Shown here one piece after another: positions 55,033 to 63,123 of a stretch of 64,000 nt of DNA; within the stretch, counting starts at the first letter, position 1; each line of letters begins with the position of its first letter. A model generated the notes under the pieces. The model searched no databases. It saw only the letters and a list, made by a program, of their open reading frames with translations, and had not been told where the DNA came from. This DNA comes from Anaerovorax odorimutans DSM 5092 (GTDB taxonomy: Bacteria; Bacillota; Clostridia; Peptostreptococcales; Anaerovoracaceae), in NCBI RefSeq assembly GCF_000426305.1, contig NZ_AUFC01000008.1:78937-142936 (forward strand), written 5' to 3'. The position numbers and the translations under genes are program-made.

Positions 55033-55728
55033 TTATTTCTGCCTCCCAAAATCCACTTTTTTGACATTACCCATCTGATATTGGCTGCCAACTATTGTTT
55101 CTCCTGCACAATAGGAGCAGATTGATGCAGGCATTGAATATTTTAATTCTTTACCGCTTATGGTATCCAATTCCTTATACTTCATAATCTCATTTTTCAA
55201 TTTAAGTGAGCCTTGTCCTGTAAGACCATTGATTTCTAAAATCCTGGCTTTAGAATTAATCATTTCTACTTTATGACGAAATACTTCTCTTTCAGCATGA
55301 GATACAATCTCACCTTTTGTAATAACAATAATATCTGCCGTACTTAACATAGGTCCAACTTTTTTAGGTGTATCAATTCCTATTAAATTATCAATTACGC
55401 AAATTGATAAACAATCATTTACATATGGTGCACAACGATGACATAAGCCTGCTGTTTCTAATACAAGTATGTCTGCATTTTGATTTTTTGCCCATGTCTC
55501 TATTTCTTCCAAATTTGCCACATAGAAATGATCAGGGCAAAGGTAATCACTTAGACCCACAGCTACAGGAATTCCTAGTTTACCGTATCTTTCATCATCT
55601 GATGTTTCTAGGCAATCAATTTTACAGGCTGCTACTTTAACATTATTTTTTAAAATGTGAGAAATAGTATAGTACATAACTGATGTCTTACCAGAAGACG
55701 GGGTACCTGCAACTACTATAAAACGCAA
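55033..55728 (-). CDS. P-loop GTPase, HypB/CobW-like metallochaperone candidate
   Basis: The 231-residue protein begins MRFIVVAGTPSSGKTSVMYY with a Walker A motif at 8-16. VLETAGLCHRCAPY matches the G3 region of HypB/CobW-type GTPases, with a Cys-x-x-Cys-like His/Cys group, VITKGEIVSHAERE is the base-recognition region, and the tail SICSYCAGETIVGS has another Cys pair. Such proteins load nickel, cobalt or zinc into enzymes. It is the first gene of the cluster, with TTG start and AAAGGAGG 10 nt upstream. Confidence 0.8.
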   Translation of the reverse strand: MRFIVVAGTPSSGKTSVMYYTISHILKNNVKVAACKIDCLETSDDERYGKLGIPVAVGLSDYLCPDHFYVANLEEIETWAKNQNADILVLETAGLCHRCAPYVNDCLSICVIDNLIGIDTPKKVGPMLSTADIIVITKGEIVSHAEREVFRHKVEMINSKARILEINGLTGQGSLKLKNEIMKYKELDTISGKELKYSMPASICSYCAGETIVGSQYQMGNVKKVDFGRQK

Positions 55729-55802
55729 GATTAAAAACCTCCTTTTACAAAATATTTTATTAGTTAATAAAATTTCTCTGCTGCATTAATTACTTTTTTA
55801 TA

Positions 55803-55842
55803 ATTGACATCAATTGGCATAAAATTATGAGCAAATGTCAAT
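55803..55842. promoter_or_regulatory. Inverted repeat upstream of the metal-uptake cluster, possible operator
   Basis: ATTGACAT and ATGTCAAT are exact inverted copies, 24 nt apart, about 75 nt before the first gene. A smaller inverted repeat AATTGA-TG-TCAATT (minus strand) overlaps the left arm. A metal-responsive repressor such as a NikR- or DtxR-type protein is a possible user, but no known consensus matches exactly. Confidence 0.35.
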
Positions 55843-55990
55843 AATCATTTATTATATCTCCATTTTGTTTAAAAGTAAACAGATATTGTTGTATTATATT
55901 ATATTGTATTTATTTTTATTGTTATTTGTTTGTTTTTGTTTAATTATAAATAAAATGTTGAGTTAAAACAACAATTAATTAGAGAGTACC

Positions 55991-56020
55991 TAAAAAAAGC
56001 TGACAAAGTCAGCTTTTTTT
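55991..56020. terminator. Bidirectional terminator
   Basis: AAAAAAAGCTGAC-AAA-GTCAGCTTTTTTT: a 7-bp GC-containing stem extended by A/T pairs, with T-runs on both strands. Confidence 0.75.
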
Positions 56021-56311
56021 AAGAATAAATATTAATTTAATTATTAAATCTTATTTGATATAGCATTAAATTACACATATTAAAATTATTAATTTTATAG
56101 GACATTATTATGAATAATAACAATAATAAATTTTCCTATATGGCAAATATCCTTTTTCATTAGTATTTAAATTTTTTAGATTCAAAATTTTAAGATCCTT
56201 ACATTAACCGGTATTTTCATTCATCCAAATTATATTATGTAAACCTCATTTTTTTAATTATAAATATTATTCAACAACCCTATTTTCCCAAAATCTTAAT
56301 ATTTAAGGACT

Positions 56312-56442
56312 TTTTCCACATACTTTTTAAAATAGTATACAATTTTATTCACTACTGCCTGTGGATAAATACCACTTATATAAATGTGTATATTTCAACA
56401 TTTATTCATTGTATTTTAAAAACCATAATCATTTTATCCACA
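56312..56442. repeat. Cluster of DnaA-box-like sequences
   Basis: Two exact DnaA boxes occur in opposite orientation, TGTGGATAA at 56360-56368 and TTATCCACA at 56434-56442, plus TTTTCCACA (one mismatch) at 56312-56320. The surrounding DNA is extremely AT-rich. No dnaA or dnaN lies nearby, so this is more likely a DnaA-titrating or regulatory site than the chromosomal origin. Confidence 0.5.
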
Positions 56443-56690
56443 ATTATGTTAATTTTATAGATAACCAATTTTTAATTATACATATAAAACTTTATTTATA
56501 CTTTCTTTTTGATATATTACAAGATACTTACTTACAATTATTCATTCTTTAAAAACACACTACCTTCAGCATTAAAATCTATATCTCATATTTTGCTAAC
56601 CTGATTCACGATTAAGCTTTCTGCTTTATGGCATAGTTATTTTATTTATTGAAAGCATTATCTTATAGTATTTTCTTCTTATTCTAACTC

Positions 56691-57497
56691 TTACCATTCA
56701 ATCTGTAACCCTACACCCACTTCTTTTACCGGTAAAGTCTTGTACATTTCTGCTCTAACATTAAATGAAGTACAATGGCAAGGATATATATCCTTTATAT
56801 TCATCTTTTTTAGATAATCTATGGTTTTATGAACTCGTTCATTCACTTCAAATAAGTGGAACCCGCCTATAACACCTAATACCCTATTATCTTCACTAAC
56901 TCTCTTTGCATATTCTATTATGTTACATATACCACTGTGAGAACATCCTGTAATAATATAAATACCTCTTTTATTTTTATATACAAGAGCAGAATCATCT
57001 TCTATATAATCATTTATTACACTTTCACCAATAATTTTTTTACCAATAGGTTTTCTATTTTCAAAGTGATTTATTTGAGGTATTTCTCCTAAAAAAGTTA
57101 TATTATTACTAACTTTAACAGGCTCTTTTGAAAGCAGTAAATTACACCTTTTTTTCAATTCTTCTTCTGAAAAATAAGAACCTATTTTTAAATTATCTAT
57201 GATTTTTTCTTTAAAAGCATCAGGATGGGCCATAATAGAAATGCTTCTGTTATTTTTTTGTTCAAAGTAGTATTTTAATCCTCTTGTATGGTCATCATGT
57301 CCATGTGAAATAACTATTGAAATTATATTTTCTAAGTTTACATTTAATGCTTCTGCATTTCTTAAAAACAAATCTGAATATCCCACATCAAATAAAAAGC
57401 TTCTGCCTTCATCTTCAATATAATATGAAACTGCAGGTTCACCGCAGTAATATTGGTCGATGAAGGTATTATTATCTACTAAAACTTTCAGTTTCAA
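56691..57497 (-). CDS. MBL-fold metallohydrolase (DHPS-like family)
   Basis: The 268-residue protein has the metallo-beta-lactamase metal motif HGHDDH in VISHGHDDHTRGL, further His in TGCSHSGICNI and GGFHLFE, and a C-terminal YPCHCTSF. This layout resembles the archaeal ribofuranosylaminobenzene 5'-phosphate synthase-like MBL family, whose clostridial members are uncharacterised. I place the start at TTG 57497, because AAGGAGG sits 5-6 nt before it and falls inside the gene if the ATG eight codons upstream is used. It is probably monocistronic. Confidence 0.85.
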   Translation of the reverse strand: MKLKVLVDNNTFIDQYYCGEPAVSYYIEDEGRSFLFDVGYSDLFLRNAEALNVNLENIISIVISHGHDDHTRGLKYYFEQKNNRSISIMAHPDAFKEKIIDNLKIGSYFSEEELKKRCNLLLSKEPVKVSNNITFLGEIPQINHFENRKPIGKKIIGESVINDYIEDDSALVYKNKRGIYIITGCSHSGICNIIEYAKRVSEDNRVLGVIGGFHLFEVNERVHKTIDYLKKMNIKDIYPCHCTSFNVRAEMYKTLPVKEVGVGLQIEW

Positions 57498-57699
57498 CTT
57501 TTTCCTCCTTAGTGTTATCATTTTTATTTATAACATATTACTTATTTTAAATCTCTTATACTGTGCTACTTAATACCTCAAACATATTCAATAATTCTTC
57601 ATTAATTATGCAATATATATAAATCTTTCATATTATTTAAAAATTTATTTCACATATTATGACCCAAAAGAATAAACCAATTCTAGGAGATGATTTATT

Positions 57700-58164
57700 T
57701 TGAGTTCAAACATTATTTTATTGCTGGTTTTTGCTATTGCCACAATAGGTAAAGCTAATTCTGTAGCTATTGCCACAGGAGCATTACTTATAATAAAACT
57801 TGTTGGCATAGATAAATTTGTATATCCTTATATAGAAAAAAATGGATTAACTTTTGGTCTCATACTACTTATAGCCGCTATTATGATTCCTATTGCAAAT
57901 GGTAGTATTTCAGTTGAAAATATAAAAAATATATTTACATCATGGATTGGTATAGTTGCTTTGATTCTTTCATTTTTAACATCATATTTAAGCGGACAGG
58001 GTTTAGGATATCTTACAGTTCAAGGTCATGGCGACGTTATGCCGGCAATTATAATAGGAGCCGTTGCCGCCGCTGCGCTTTTAGGAGGAGTACCTGTAGG
58101 ACCTCTTATTACATCAGGAATATTAGTTTTAATTGTTAAGTTCGTTGAAATTATCAACAAATAA
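57700..58164 (+). CDS. DUF441 family membrane protein
   Basis: The 154-residue protein has about four to five membrane helices, with NGLTFGLILLIAAIMIPIAN, LTSYLSGQGLGYL and GHGDVMPAIIIGAVAAAALL, the DUF441 (YeaL) pattern. Function is unknown. The start is TTG at 57700, with AGGAGATG about 10 nt upstream. It stands alone, divergent from the MBL gene. Confidence 0.88.
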   Translation: MSSNIILLLVFAIATIGKANSVAIATGALLIIKLVGIDKFVYPYIEKNGLTFGLILLIAAIMIPIANGSISVENIKNIFTSWIGIVALILSFLTSYLSGQGLGYLTVQGHGDVMPAIIIGAVAAAALLGGVPVGPLITSGILVLIVKFVEIINK

Positions 58165-58290
58165 GTGCTGTAATCAACTATTTAAGCTAGATTTTAACGA
58201 ATAATAATTGCAAGATTAGCATTAAAAAGTTATAACAATCTATTAAATAACAAAAAAATTTAATTACTTTAATTATAATAATGGACACTT

Positions 58291-58360
58291 GATATTTGCG
58301 TGTGAACCGTATATATACATCTATTTATAAATTCATGTTTATATGGATCACGCAAACATC
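58291..58360. repeat. Imperfect 70-nt inverted repeat between convergent genes
   Basis: GATATTTGCGTG...ACC...ATATA pairs with TATAT..GG..CACGCAAACATC, the outer arm TTTGCGTG/CACGCAAA being perfect. It lies between the 3' ends of DUF441 (+) and the radical-SAM gene (-). There is no clear T-run, so it could be a terminator of both or a remnant of a small mobile element. Confidence 0.45.
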
Positions 58361-58435
58361 TTAAAATTTAAGCCCATATTTTCTTTTCCACATCATTAAT
58401 TAATATTTAAAACTAAGAAATATTAAGCACTGCGC

Positions 58436-59800
58436 TTATTCAGCAGAATGGGAAGAGCAATTTTTGCAATTAATGTAATCTTGCCAAAGCTGTTCGGCTA
58501 CAGGAGTCCAGTTTTTAGCATATTTAGTCGTTCGAGTACATAATTCTTCCGCACTTTCAGGTGCCTCAGGATTTGTGGATTTTGCTCCTGCCTTTTTAAC
58601 CATGTCCGGTAAGATTTCAGGATTTTCCAGCATAGGACAAGGACGCAGCATATTATCATTAAATGGCTGTCTATTATGATATTCCATAAAAATAGGTGAA
58701 CGTAACGCATCTAACAAAGTAGTATCATGTATGTTAGCATTTGAGTAATGAATAAATACACAAGGGTCAACATCACCTGCAGCATTAATATGAAGATAAC
58801 GACGTCCACCGGCTATGCAGCCACCTACATACTGTGCATCATTTTGAAAATCCATGGCAAAGATGGACTTTGTTTTACGGAAAGCTTTAATACGTTCATA
58901 AAGTTCTGTTCTTTGCTCAGGTGTAACCATCAACTCAGGAACAGCACCTTTACCTACGGGCATATAATGGAAGAACCAAACAAAAAGAGCTCCCATATCT
59001 ATAATTTTATCATAAAATTCCTCGCTGCTAACATCATCCCAATTGTCCTTTGTATAACAAACCGACACTCCAAACGGTAAATTCTTTTCTTTCAGAAGTC
59101 CCATGGAATTCATTACTTTAGAGTATGTACCTGCCCCACGGCGGCTATCATTTGCTTTTTCAAATCCTTCTAAGCTAATAGCAGGTACAAAATTCTTTAC
59201 CCTAAGCATGTTGTCACAGAACTCCTTATCAATCAGTGTACCGTTTGTAAAGCACAGGAATATACAATCGGAATGTTTTTCACAAAGTTTAATAAGATCT
59301 GCCTTTCTAACCAGCGGTTCTCCTCCCGTATATATGTAAAAATATATGCCTAAATCTTTACCTTGTTCAATAATAGAATCAATATCTTCATAGGACAAGT
59401 TTAGCTTATGTCCATATTCAGCAGCCCAGCAGCCAGTGCAATTCAAATTACATGCAGAAGTTGGATCAAGCAATATTGTCCAAGGAATGTTACAGTTATA
59501 TTTTTCCCTGTTTTTATCCTGATCAGTCCAACCAAAAAAGTTAGCATTCATAATAAAATTATGAAAGAAAGTGGTTCTTATACCAGGATCCAGTTCATAA
59601 AATCTCATAATTAACTGGTACCAATTGTCTTTACTTTCAACTACCGACCAGATTGCCTCACGCTGCGCTTTAAATTCATCCTTTGGAATAAAACGATCCA
59701 CTAATCCAAGCAGCTTTGGAATATTTGCTTCCGGATCTTTTTCCAAATACTTGATGGCTTGTGCAAAACCAAAATCTTTTGCCTTATTAATGATATTCAT
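58436..59800 (-). CDS. Radical SAM/SPASM-domain protein
   Basis: The 454-residue protein has about 110 N-terminal residues of unknown role, the CX3CX2C cluster site in SACNLNCTGCWAAEYG (Cys117, Cys121, Cys124), IYTGGEPLVRKADLI, and a C-terminal region with further Cys (GGCIAGG, GDVDPCVFIHYS, RPCPMLENPE, CKNCSSHS) that suggests an auxiliary 4Fe-4S cluster. Family members modify peptides, lipids or cofactors; no precursor-peptide gene is obvious next to it. AAAGGAGATACAAAA precedes ATG 59800; an ATG ten codons earlier lies on the wrong side of that site. Confidence 0.88.
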   Translation of the reverse strand: MNIINKAKDFGFAQAIKYLEKDPEANIPKLLGLVDRFIPKDEFKAQREAIWSVVESKDNWYQLIMRFYELDPGIRTTFFHNFIMNANFFGWTDQDKNREKYNCNIPWTILLDPTSACNLNCTGCWAAEYGHKLNLSYEDIDSIIEQGKDLGIYFYIYTGGEPLVRKADLIKLCEKHSDCIFLCFTNGTLIDKEFCDNMLRVKNFVPAISLEGFEKANDSRRGAGTYSKVMNSMGLLKEKNLPFGVSVCYTKDNWDDVSSEEFYDKIIDMGALFVWFFHYMPVGKGAVPELMVTPEQRTELYERIKAFRKTKSIFAMDFQNDAQYVGGCIAGGRRYLHINAAGDVDPCVFIHYSNANIHDTTLLDALRSPIFMEYHNRQPFNDNMLRPCPMLENPEILPDMVKKAGAKSTNPEAPESAEELCTRTTKYAKNWTPVAEQLWQDYINCKNCSSHSAE

Positions 59801-60832
59801 TTTTGTATCTCCTTTATAAAATATAATCAAATATTTATATTTTCAAATTTTTTTGATCCGTATTTTTACAAGTTATAAACTCTTTTTATTAAAATATATT
59901 AATTATTTATTAACTGGATGATATATTGTAAAAAGTTAATTAAGTTGCCAGTTTTAGTTTATCTTCATTTATTAGTAAACAAGTTAATTAATCTTAAGTA
60001 AGTGCTTAATAAGTAAGATTTTTATTTATAAAGATGAAATCAAAAGTATTTATTTTCTTTTCTAATTCATAAATATAATTATTCATCAGCTTTTTTTATA
60101 GAACAAACTTCAAAAAATAAGTTTAATGACTATTGTACAAATCACTTCTATATAATACATTTAAGTTAAAAAATATATTATAAAACGATACTTCTTGTTT
60201 CCAATTTATCGTCCTCTTATATTTCTATTATACACCTATTTTGCCACATAAAACCAATTATGTTTAACATAACTTTATATAATCTTTTAATATTGCTTAT
60301 CTTAAAAATATTTTACTATCTTACACAACCTAGATACGGGTACTCAAAATAATAAAATTTTACTTCACTAAACGTCCTTATACTTCCTTATATATCACAA
60401 TTAAAACCTGCTTACCTTATGATTCTATAAGAAGGCATTAATACCTTTCTAATCATTTATTCTATATAATTCATTTAACTTACTATCTAAGTAAAATTTT
60501 TTTACGTCAAACAAAATAAAATTAGTTTAAAATAAATTTTATCTTAGAAAGAAATTTTTTATAGGAATATTTTATTAAATACAAATTTTAACTTTATAAT
60601 GAATAACATACCAATATAATTCTACTTTTTATTTTTGTAAAACTTAAATAATTATTTCACTTACTAATTTATAATTAAAGATAATATTTTATTACATATA
60701 ATTACAATAAAAGTAAAATTCCTAAAAAATAGCAACATAATAATTTGTTTTAAATGATTTACTTATTAATTTGCATATTAAATATGAAAAATCAAATAAT
60801 AAAAGTATTAATATTAATCGGAGGTAATTATA
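59801..60832. other. About 1 kb of AT-rich intergenic DNA
   Basis: No ORF with a ribosome site, no strong hairpin and no clear promoter pair is visible until the small gene at 60833. The stretch is more AT-rich than flanking genes and might be the relic of lost coding DNA, but no trace of one can be read. Confidence 0.4.
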
Positions 60833-60973
60833 ATGAATGAAGAAAACAATCAATATACAAAAAGAGTACAGAATATTGACCTGCACGAAAAGGAAGAAAA
60901 AATAGAGGGCAAACCAGATGCTTATAAAAATATTTTTTCTGAAGATGATTCTAAAAAATCTAATAGAAAATAA
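60833..60973 (+). CDS. Small charged protein, 46 residues
   Basis: It begins MNEENNQYTKRVQNIDLHEK and ends SEDDSKKSNRK, with about half of its residues charged and no hydrophobic helix. An excellent GGAGGTAATTATA ribosome site precedes the ATG and a strong terminator follows, so it is very probably a real gene. Location next to cotJC suggests a spore role, but I recognise no family. Confidence 0.7.
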   Translation: MNEENNQYTKRVQNIDLHEKEEKIEGKPDAYKNIFSEDDSKKSNRK

Positions 60974-60983
60974 GAAATTATTT

Positions 60984-61010
60984 AAAGCAGCTTTGAAGCT
61001 GCTTTTTATA
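60984..61010 (+). terminator. Terminator of the small charged protein gene
   Basis: AAAGCAGC-loop-GCTGCTTT followed by TTATATA, 10 nt after the stop. Confidence 0.85.
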
Positions 61011-61058
61011 TATCCATTCCATAATATATTCACAACATTATTTCCATTGTATATACAT

Positions 61059-61101
61059 AAACCTCTTGATTAATATGTATTAAAAATTAACCAAGAGGTT
61101 T
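61059..61101 (-). terminator. Hairpin downstream of cotJC, probable terminator
   Basis: AAACCTCTTG / CAAGAGGTTT with a partly paired AT loop, 20 nt after the cotJC stop. The U-tract is poor. Confidence 0.6.
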
Positions 61102-61120
61102 TCAAAACTATAAGTTAACT

Positions 61121-61342
61121 TTATCTGCCATCGAATTCAGGATTGAAGGCATAGAAATTCTTAGAATCTAAGTTATCTTGTACTACTCGCAGGGCTTCAC
61201 CGAATCTCTGAAAATGTACTACTTCACGTTCTCGTAAAAATCTGATTGGATCAATAACATCAGGATCATCACATAAACGTAATATATTATCATATGTTGT
61301 TCTTGCTTTTTGTTCTGCTGCACCTTTATAAGAACAACTTCT
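61121..61342 (-). pseudogene. cotJC: 3' part of cotJC (spore coat, manganese-catalase family), interrupted at its 5' side
   Basis: The frame encodes AAEQKARTTYDNILRLCDDP, then FLREREVVHFQRFGEALRVV and NLDSKNFYAFNPEFDGR, the last 65 or so residues of CotJC, including the metal-ligand Glu and His of the four-helix bundle. Similarity stops sharply before AAEQK (position about 61321); the preceding seven codons (RSCSYKG) are not CotJC, and then comes the in-frame recombinase stop. About two thirds of the gene is missing. The clean break and neighbouring recombinase point to an insertion, not decay: the remaining codons have no frameshift or stop. CotJC is a mother-cell coat protein. Confidence 0.85.
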
Positions 61343-61345
61343 TTA
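61310..61345. mobile_element. Element/host junction (attachment-site half) in cotJC
   Basis: Host cotJC sequence ends and element sequence begins within ACC/TGCTGC at about 61316-61324 (plus strand). The exact core cannot be set without the other junction; serine recombinases usually use a 2-nt central dinucleotide. The recombinase stop codon lies about 20 nt away. Confidence 0.55.
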
Positions 61346-62896
61346 AAAATTCCAATGTATTTCAATTGGAACATTCCCGGTTAACTTATCTTTTTTTCCA
61401 ACATATATACAATCAATAAGCTGTTCTACTGTTTCTCTGTCTAACTTTTTTAGATTTGTATATTGTTCAATTATCTGTTTTTTATTATCTTCATTTTTTA
61501 GCTTACTATCTACATCATCCAGCTGCATCTGTGTTTCTTTTATTAATTCTATGATCTTATTTTTCTCATCATGGAAATTTTCATAAAATTCAAGATACTG
61601 CTCTGTAGTTATAGTTTTTTTAACTTTATCCATGTATAGCTCTTTTAATACTTGTGTAAGATCTTCCTCCTTACCTTTATAATTTTTCACAGCTCTTTCC
61701 AGCTTTTTTCTTTTATCATGCAAACTACCATTAAAGTCTATATTTTTTTCAATTTCTTCCTTATTCATATAGTTGTCTATCATTTCATTTAGCTGGTATA
61801 AAACAGTTGCTTCTAACCTTTCTACAGAAATAAAAGCACCTACACAAGCATCTTTATGTGCATATTTGGTAGAACATTTTAAATAGCATCTGTCTCTGGT
61901 CTTTGAGCTTTTCATTGTATAACCGCAGTTTAAGCATTTGACCTTTTTAGCAAACAGCCCTATGGTTCCACAGCTAAAAGGCTTAGCTTTCTGTTTAATA
62001 ATATTTTGAACTTTATTCCATAGTTCTCTTTCTATTATAGGTTCATGTGTACCTTCAACCACATACCATTCTTCCTTTGGTCGTGGTTTGTTTTTTTTGG
62101 TTTTATATGAAATACTTCCATATTTACCTTGTACCATATTCCCTATATAAATTTCATTTGAAAGCATATCTGCTACGGTGTAGTACTTCCATAAGGTACT
62201 ATTTTTGGTTCTTGCTTGCTTATATCGTAATCCCTTGAGCCTTTTATATTCTGTAGGATTAGGTATACCTCTTTCATTTAATATTCTTGCAATAGCAGTT
62301 TTACCATAACCTTGAGTAAACAGCAGAAATACTTCTTTGACTATTTCCGCAGCTTCTTCATCAATAATCAAATGACCTTTCTTCTCCGGATCTTTCATAT
62401 ATCCATAAAGTGCAAAGGCACCTATATGTACACCTTTTTTTCTCTTGTCAGTTAACACACTCTTAATATTATCTGACATATCTTCAAGATACCATTCATT
62501 TACTAAGCCATTTATCTGCCTTGATTTTTTATTACCTTTATTTTCAGTATCTGCATTATCAACAACACTGATAAATCTTATATCCCATATAGGAAATAAT
62601 CCATGTATGTACTTTTCCACCAGCTCAAGTTCTCTTGTAAATCTTGATTGTGTTTTGCATAAGATTATATCAAATTTATGTTCCTCGGCATCTGATAATA
62701 TTTTTTTAAATTCCGGTCTGTTTCTGTCAGCACCTGCATAATCATCATCACTATAAATATTGTATATTTCCCAGTGCTTATCTACTGCATACTGTACAAG
62801 CATGGACTTTTGATTTTGTATACTTTCACTGTCATCTGTTTCTGTATGTTTATTTCTGTCTTCTTCCGACAGCCTACAATAAATAGCTACCTTCAT
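61343..62896 (-). CDS. Large serine recombinase (TndX/SpoIVCA-like)
   Basis: The 517-residue recombinase has an N-terminal resolvase domain with catalytic Ser10 in YCRLSEED and the DDYAGADRNRPEFKKILSDA region, a recombinase domain (GYGKTAIARILNERGIPNP, about 195-213), a zinc ribbon (CLNCGYTMKSSKTRDRCYLK plus CVGAF) and a coiled coil near 400-480. These enzymes integrate and excise phages, ICEs and the skin element at specific sites. Its 3' end abuts the truncated cotJC, in the same orientation and reading frame. AGGAGATAAAAAACT precedes the ATG. Confidence 0.95.
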   Translation of the reverse strand: MKVAIYCRLSEEDRNKHTETDDSESIQNQKSMLVQYAVDKHWEIYNIYSDDDYAGADRNRPEFKKILSDAEEHKFDIILCKTQSRFTRELELVEKYIHGLFPIWDIRFISVVDNADTENKGNKKSRQINGLVNEWYLEDMSDNIKSVLTDKRKKGVHIGAFALYGYMKDPEKKGHLIIDEEAAEIVKEVFLLFTQGYGKTAIARILNERGIPNPTEYKRLKGLRYKQARTKNSTLWKYYTVADMLSNEIYIGNMVQGKYGSISYKTKKNKPRPKEEWYVVEGTHEPIIERELWNKVQNIIKQKAKPFSCGTIGLFAKKVKCLNCGYTMKSSKTRDRCYLKCSTKYAHKDACVGAFISVERLEATVLYQLNEMIDNYMNKEEIEKNIDFNGSLHDKRKKLERAVKNYKGKEEDLTQVLKELYMDKVKKTITTEQYLEFYENFHDEKNKIIELIKETQMQLDDVDSKLKNEDNKKQIIEQYTNLKKLDRETVEQLIDCIYVGKKDKLTGNVPIEIHWNF

Positions 62897-62973
62897 AGTT
62901 TTTTATCTCCTATTTCCAGATAAAAAATAAATCTTACAGGAAAAATCATATTATATTTAAGCATGATTTGTAA

Positions 62974-63123
62974 TTATCTTATTTTGCCAAGATTTATGCA
63001 GCTTTTATTTTTTTCGCTTTCTTTAATTACTTGGATCAGTTTTTTATTAAATTCAAGCTTAAACTCATCTTTGCTGCTGCTTTTAAAAACATTATTACAA
63101 ACAACATTTATTTCTTTTGCCAT
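62974..63123 (-). CDS. Small element protein, 49 residues
   Basis: It begins MAKEINVVCNNVFKSSSKDE and ends SCINLGKIR; basic and probably helical. AGGGGG lies 8 nt before the ATG. It precedes the recombinase by 77 nt on the same strand and could be a directionality factor or accessory protein, but I recognise no family. Confidence 0.55.
   Translation of the reverse strand: MAKEINVVCNNVFKSSSKDEFKLEFNKKLIQVIKESEKNKSCINLGKIR

Larger units (their letters stand above)
55729..56690. other. Long AT-rich intergenic region with DnaA boxes
   Basis: This is nearly 1 kb between the GTPase gene and the MBL gene, both on the minus strand. Contents are the inverted repeat 55803-55842, the terminator 55991-56020 and three DnaA-box-like 9-mers at 56312-56442. 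I see no credible gene; the open frames on the plus strand lack ribosome sites and have AT-biased sequence. Confidence 0.5.

Noticed and set aside
56361..56552. 63-codon plus-strand ORF in the AT-rich spacer
   Set aside because: No ribosome site, Tyr/Phe/Asn/Ile-rich composition typical of random AT DNA, and it covers a DnaA box.
56019..56690. Chromosomal origin of replication
   Set aside because: DnaA boxes are present, but there is no dnaA, dnaN, rpmH or parAB gene nearby; a regulatory cluster is the safer reading.
60722..61033. 103-codon minus-strand ORF
   Set aside because: It is antisense to the small charged gene with its excellent ribosome site and terminator, and its translation is Phe/Ile/Leu-rich as expected from reverse reading of AT-rich sequence.
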